From assembly GCA_948823415.1 (NCBI GenBank), contig CAQKRU010000014.1:1-21082 (forward strand): a stretch of 21,082 nt of DNA, written 5' to 3'. A program made the position numbers and the translations under genes. This DNA comes from an uncultured Eubacteriales bacterium (GTDB lineage Bacteria > Bacillota > Clostridia > Oscillospirales > Acutalibacteraceae). Shown piece after piece: positions 21,019 to 21,082 of this stretch (position 1 is its first letter; each line of letters starts with the position of its first letter). Under the pieces are notes generated by a model. That model was not told the origin of the DNA. It saw only the letters and a list, made by a program, of their open reading frames with translations, and ran no database searches.

Positions 21019-21082
21019 TGGAGCGGATGACGAGGCTCGAACTCGCTACCTCCACCTTGGCAAGGTGGCGCTCTACCAGATG
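21019..21082 (-). tRNA. tRNA-Gly (anticodon GCC), cut by the window end
   Basis: The minus strand shows the D arm from CATCTGGTAGAGCG on, the anticodon stem CCACC/GGTGG around TTGCCAA (anticodon GCC), the T arm with GAGTTCGAGCCTC, acceptor CATCCGC, discriminator T and an encoded CCA (21019-21021). The first bases of the tRNA lie beyond 21082. Confidence 0.94.

Noticed and set aside
1..21082. CRISPR arrays, insertion sequences, prophage or toxin-antitoxin modules
   Set aside because: No regularly spaced repeats, transposase or integrase motifs, or paired small toxin and antitoxin genes were found on either strand.

Overview
This window looks like chromosomal DNA of an endospore-forming Firmicute, most likely of the class Clostridia. 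The evidence is spoVT, spoVAE, strong AAGGAGG-type ribosome binding sites, sigma-A promoters with 17-base spacers, a GGGtGRT-family gene beside a NifU-like gene, and a FeoA/FeoB/small Cys-rich protein operon of the Gram-positive type. The species cannot be named from the sequence. Most of the window is conserved housekeeping and physiology. Three stretches (about 6330-7990, 19604-19860 and 20460-21018) hold decaying gene remnants beside tRNA genes.

Layout, left to right. A tRNA-Arg(ACG) with its own promoter and a UUCG-capped terminator lies at the left end (minus strand). uppP (minus; lipid carrier recycling) diverges from a two-gene operon (plus) made of a NifU/IscU-like scaffold protein and a GGGtGRT protein of unknown function. 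A TPP riboswitch then leads a thiXYZ-like ABC transporter operon, predicted to import a thiamine pyrimidine precursor. The stop codon of its last gene lies inside the -35 box of a consensus promoter driving tRNA-Trp. Next is an AT-rich accessory stretch with an orphan palindrome and two broken minus-strand genes, followed by an exported beta-lactamase-fold protein.

The middle holds feoA-feoB and a tiny Cys-rich membrane protein (ferrous iron uptake). These converge, across a two-way terminator, on a minus-strand operon. That operon encodes a SIS-like protein of unknown function and a membrane PASTA protein whose kinase domain has lost the catalytic residues (a pseudokinase with an N-terminal zinc ribbon). 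A Cys-rich conserved protein of unknown function with its own promoter and terminator follows.

The right part holds spoVT and a stand-alone spoVAE (both minus, sporulation and germination), then a membrane-anchored HtrA protease, aspS, a wrecked TfoX-type gene, ndk, tRNA-Cys(GCA), a badly decayed gene, and a tRNA-Gly(GCC) cut by the window end.

The strongest candidates for undescribed biology are the NifU-like/GGGtGRT pair and the pseudokinase/SIS-like pair. No mobile element, CRISPR array or phage was found. All family assignments come from motif reading and recall; no database search was run.
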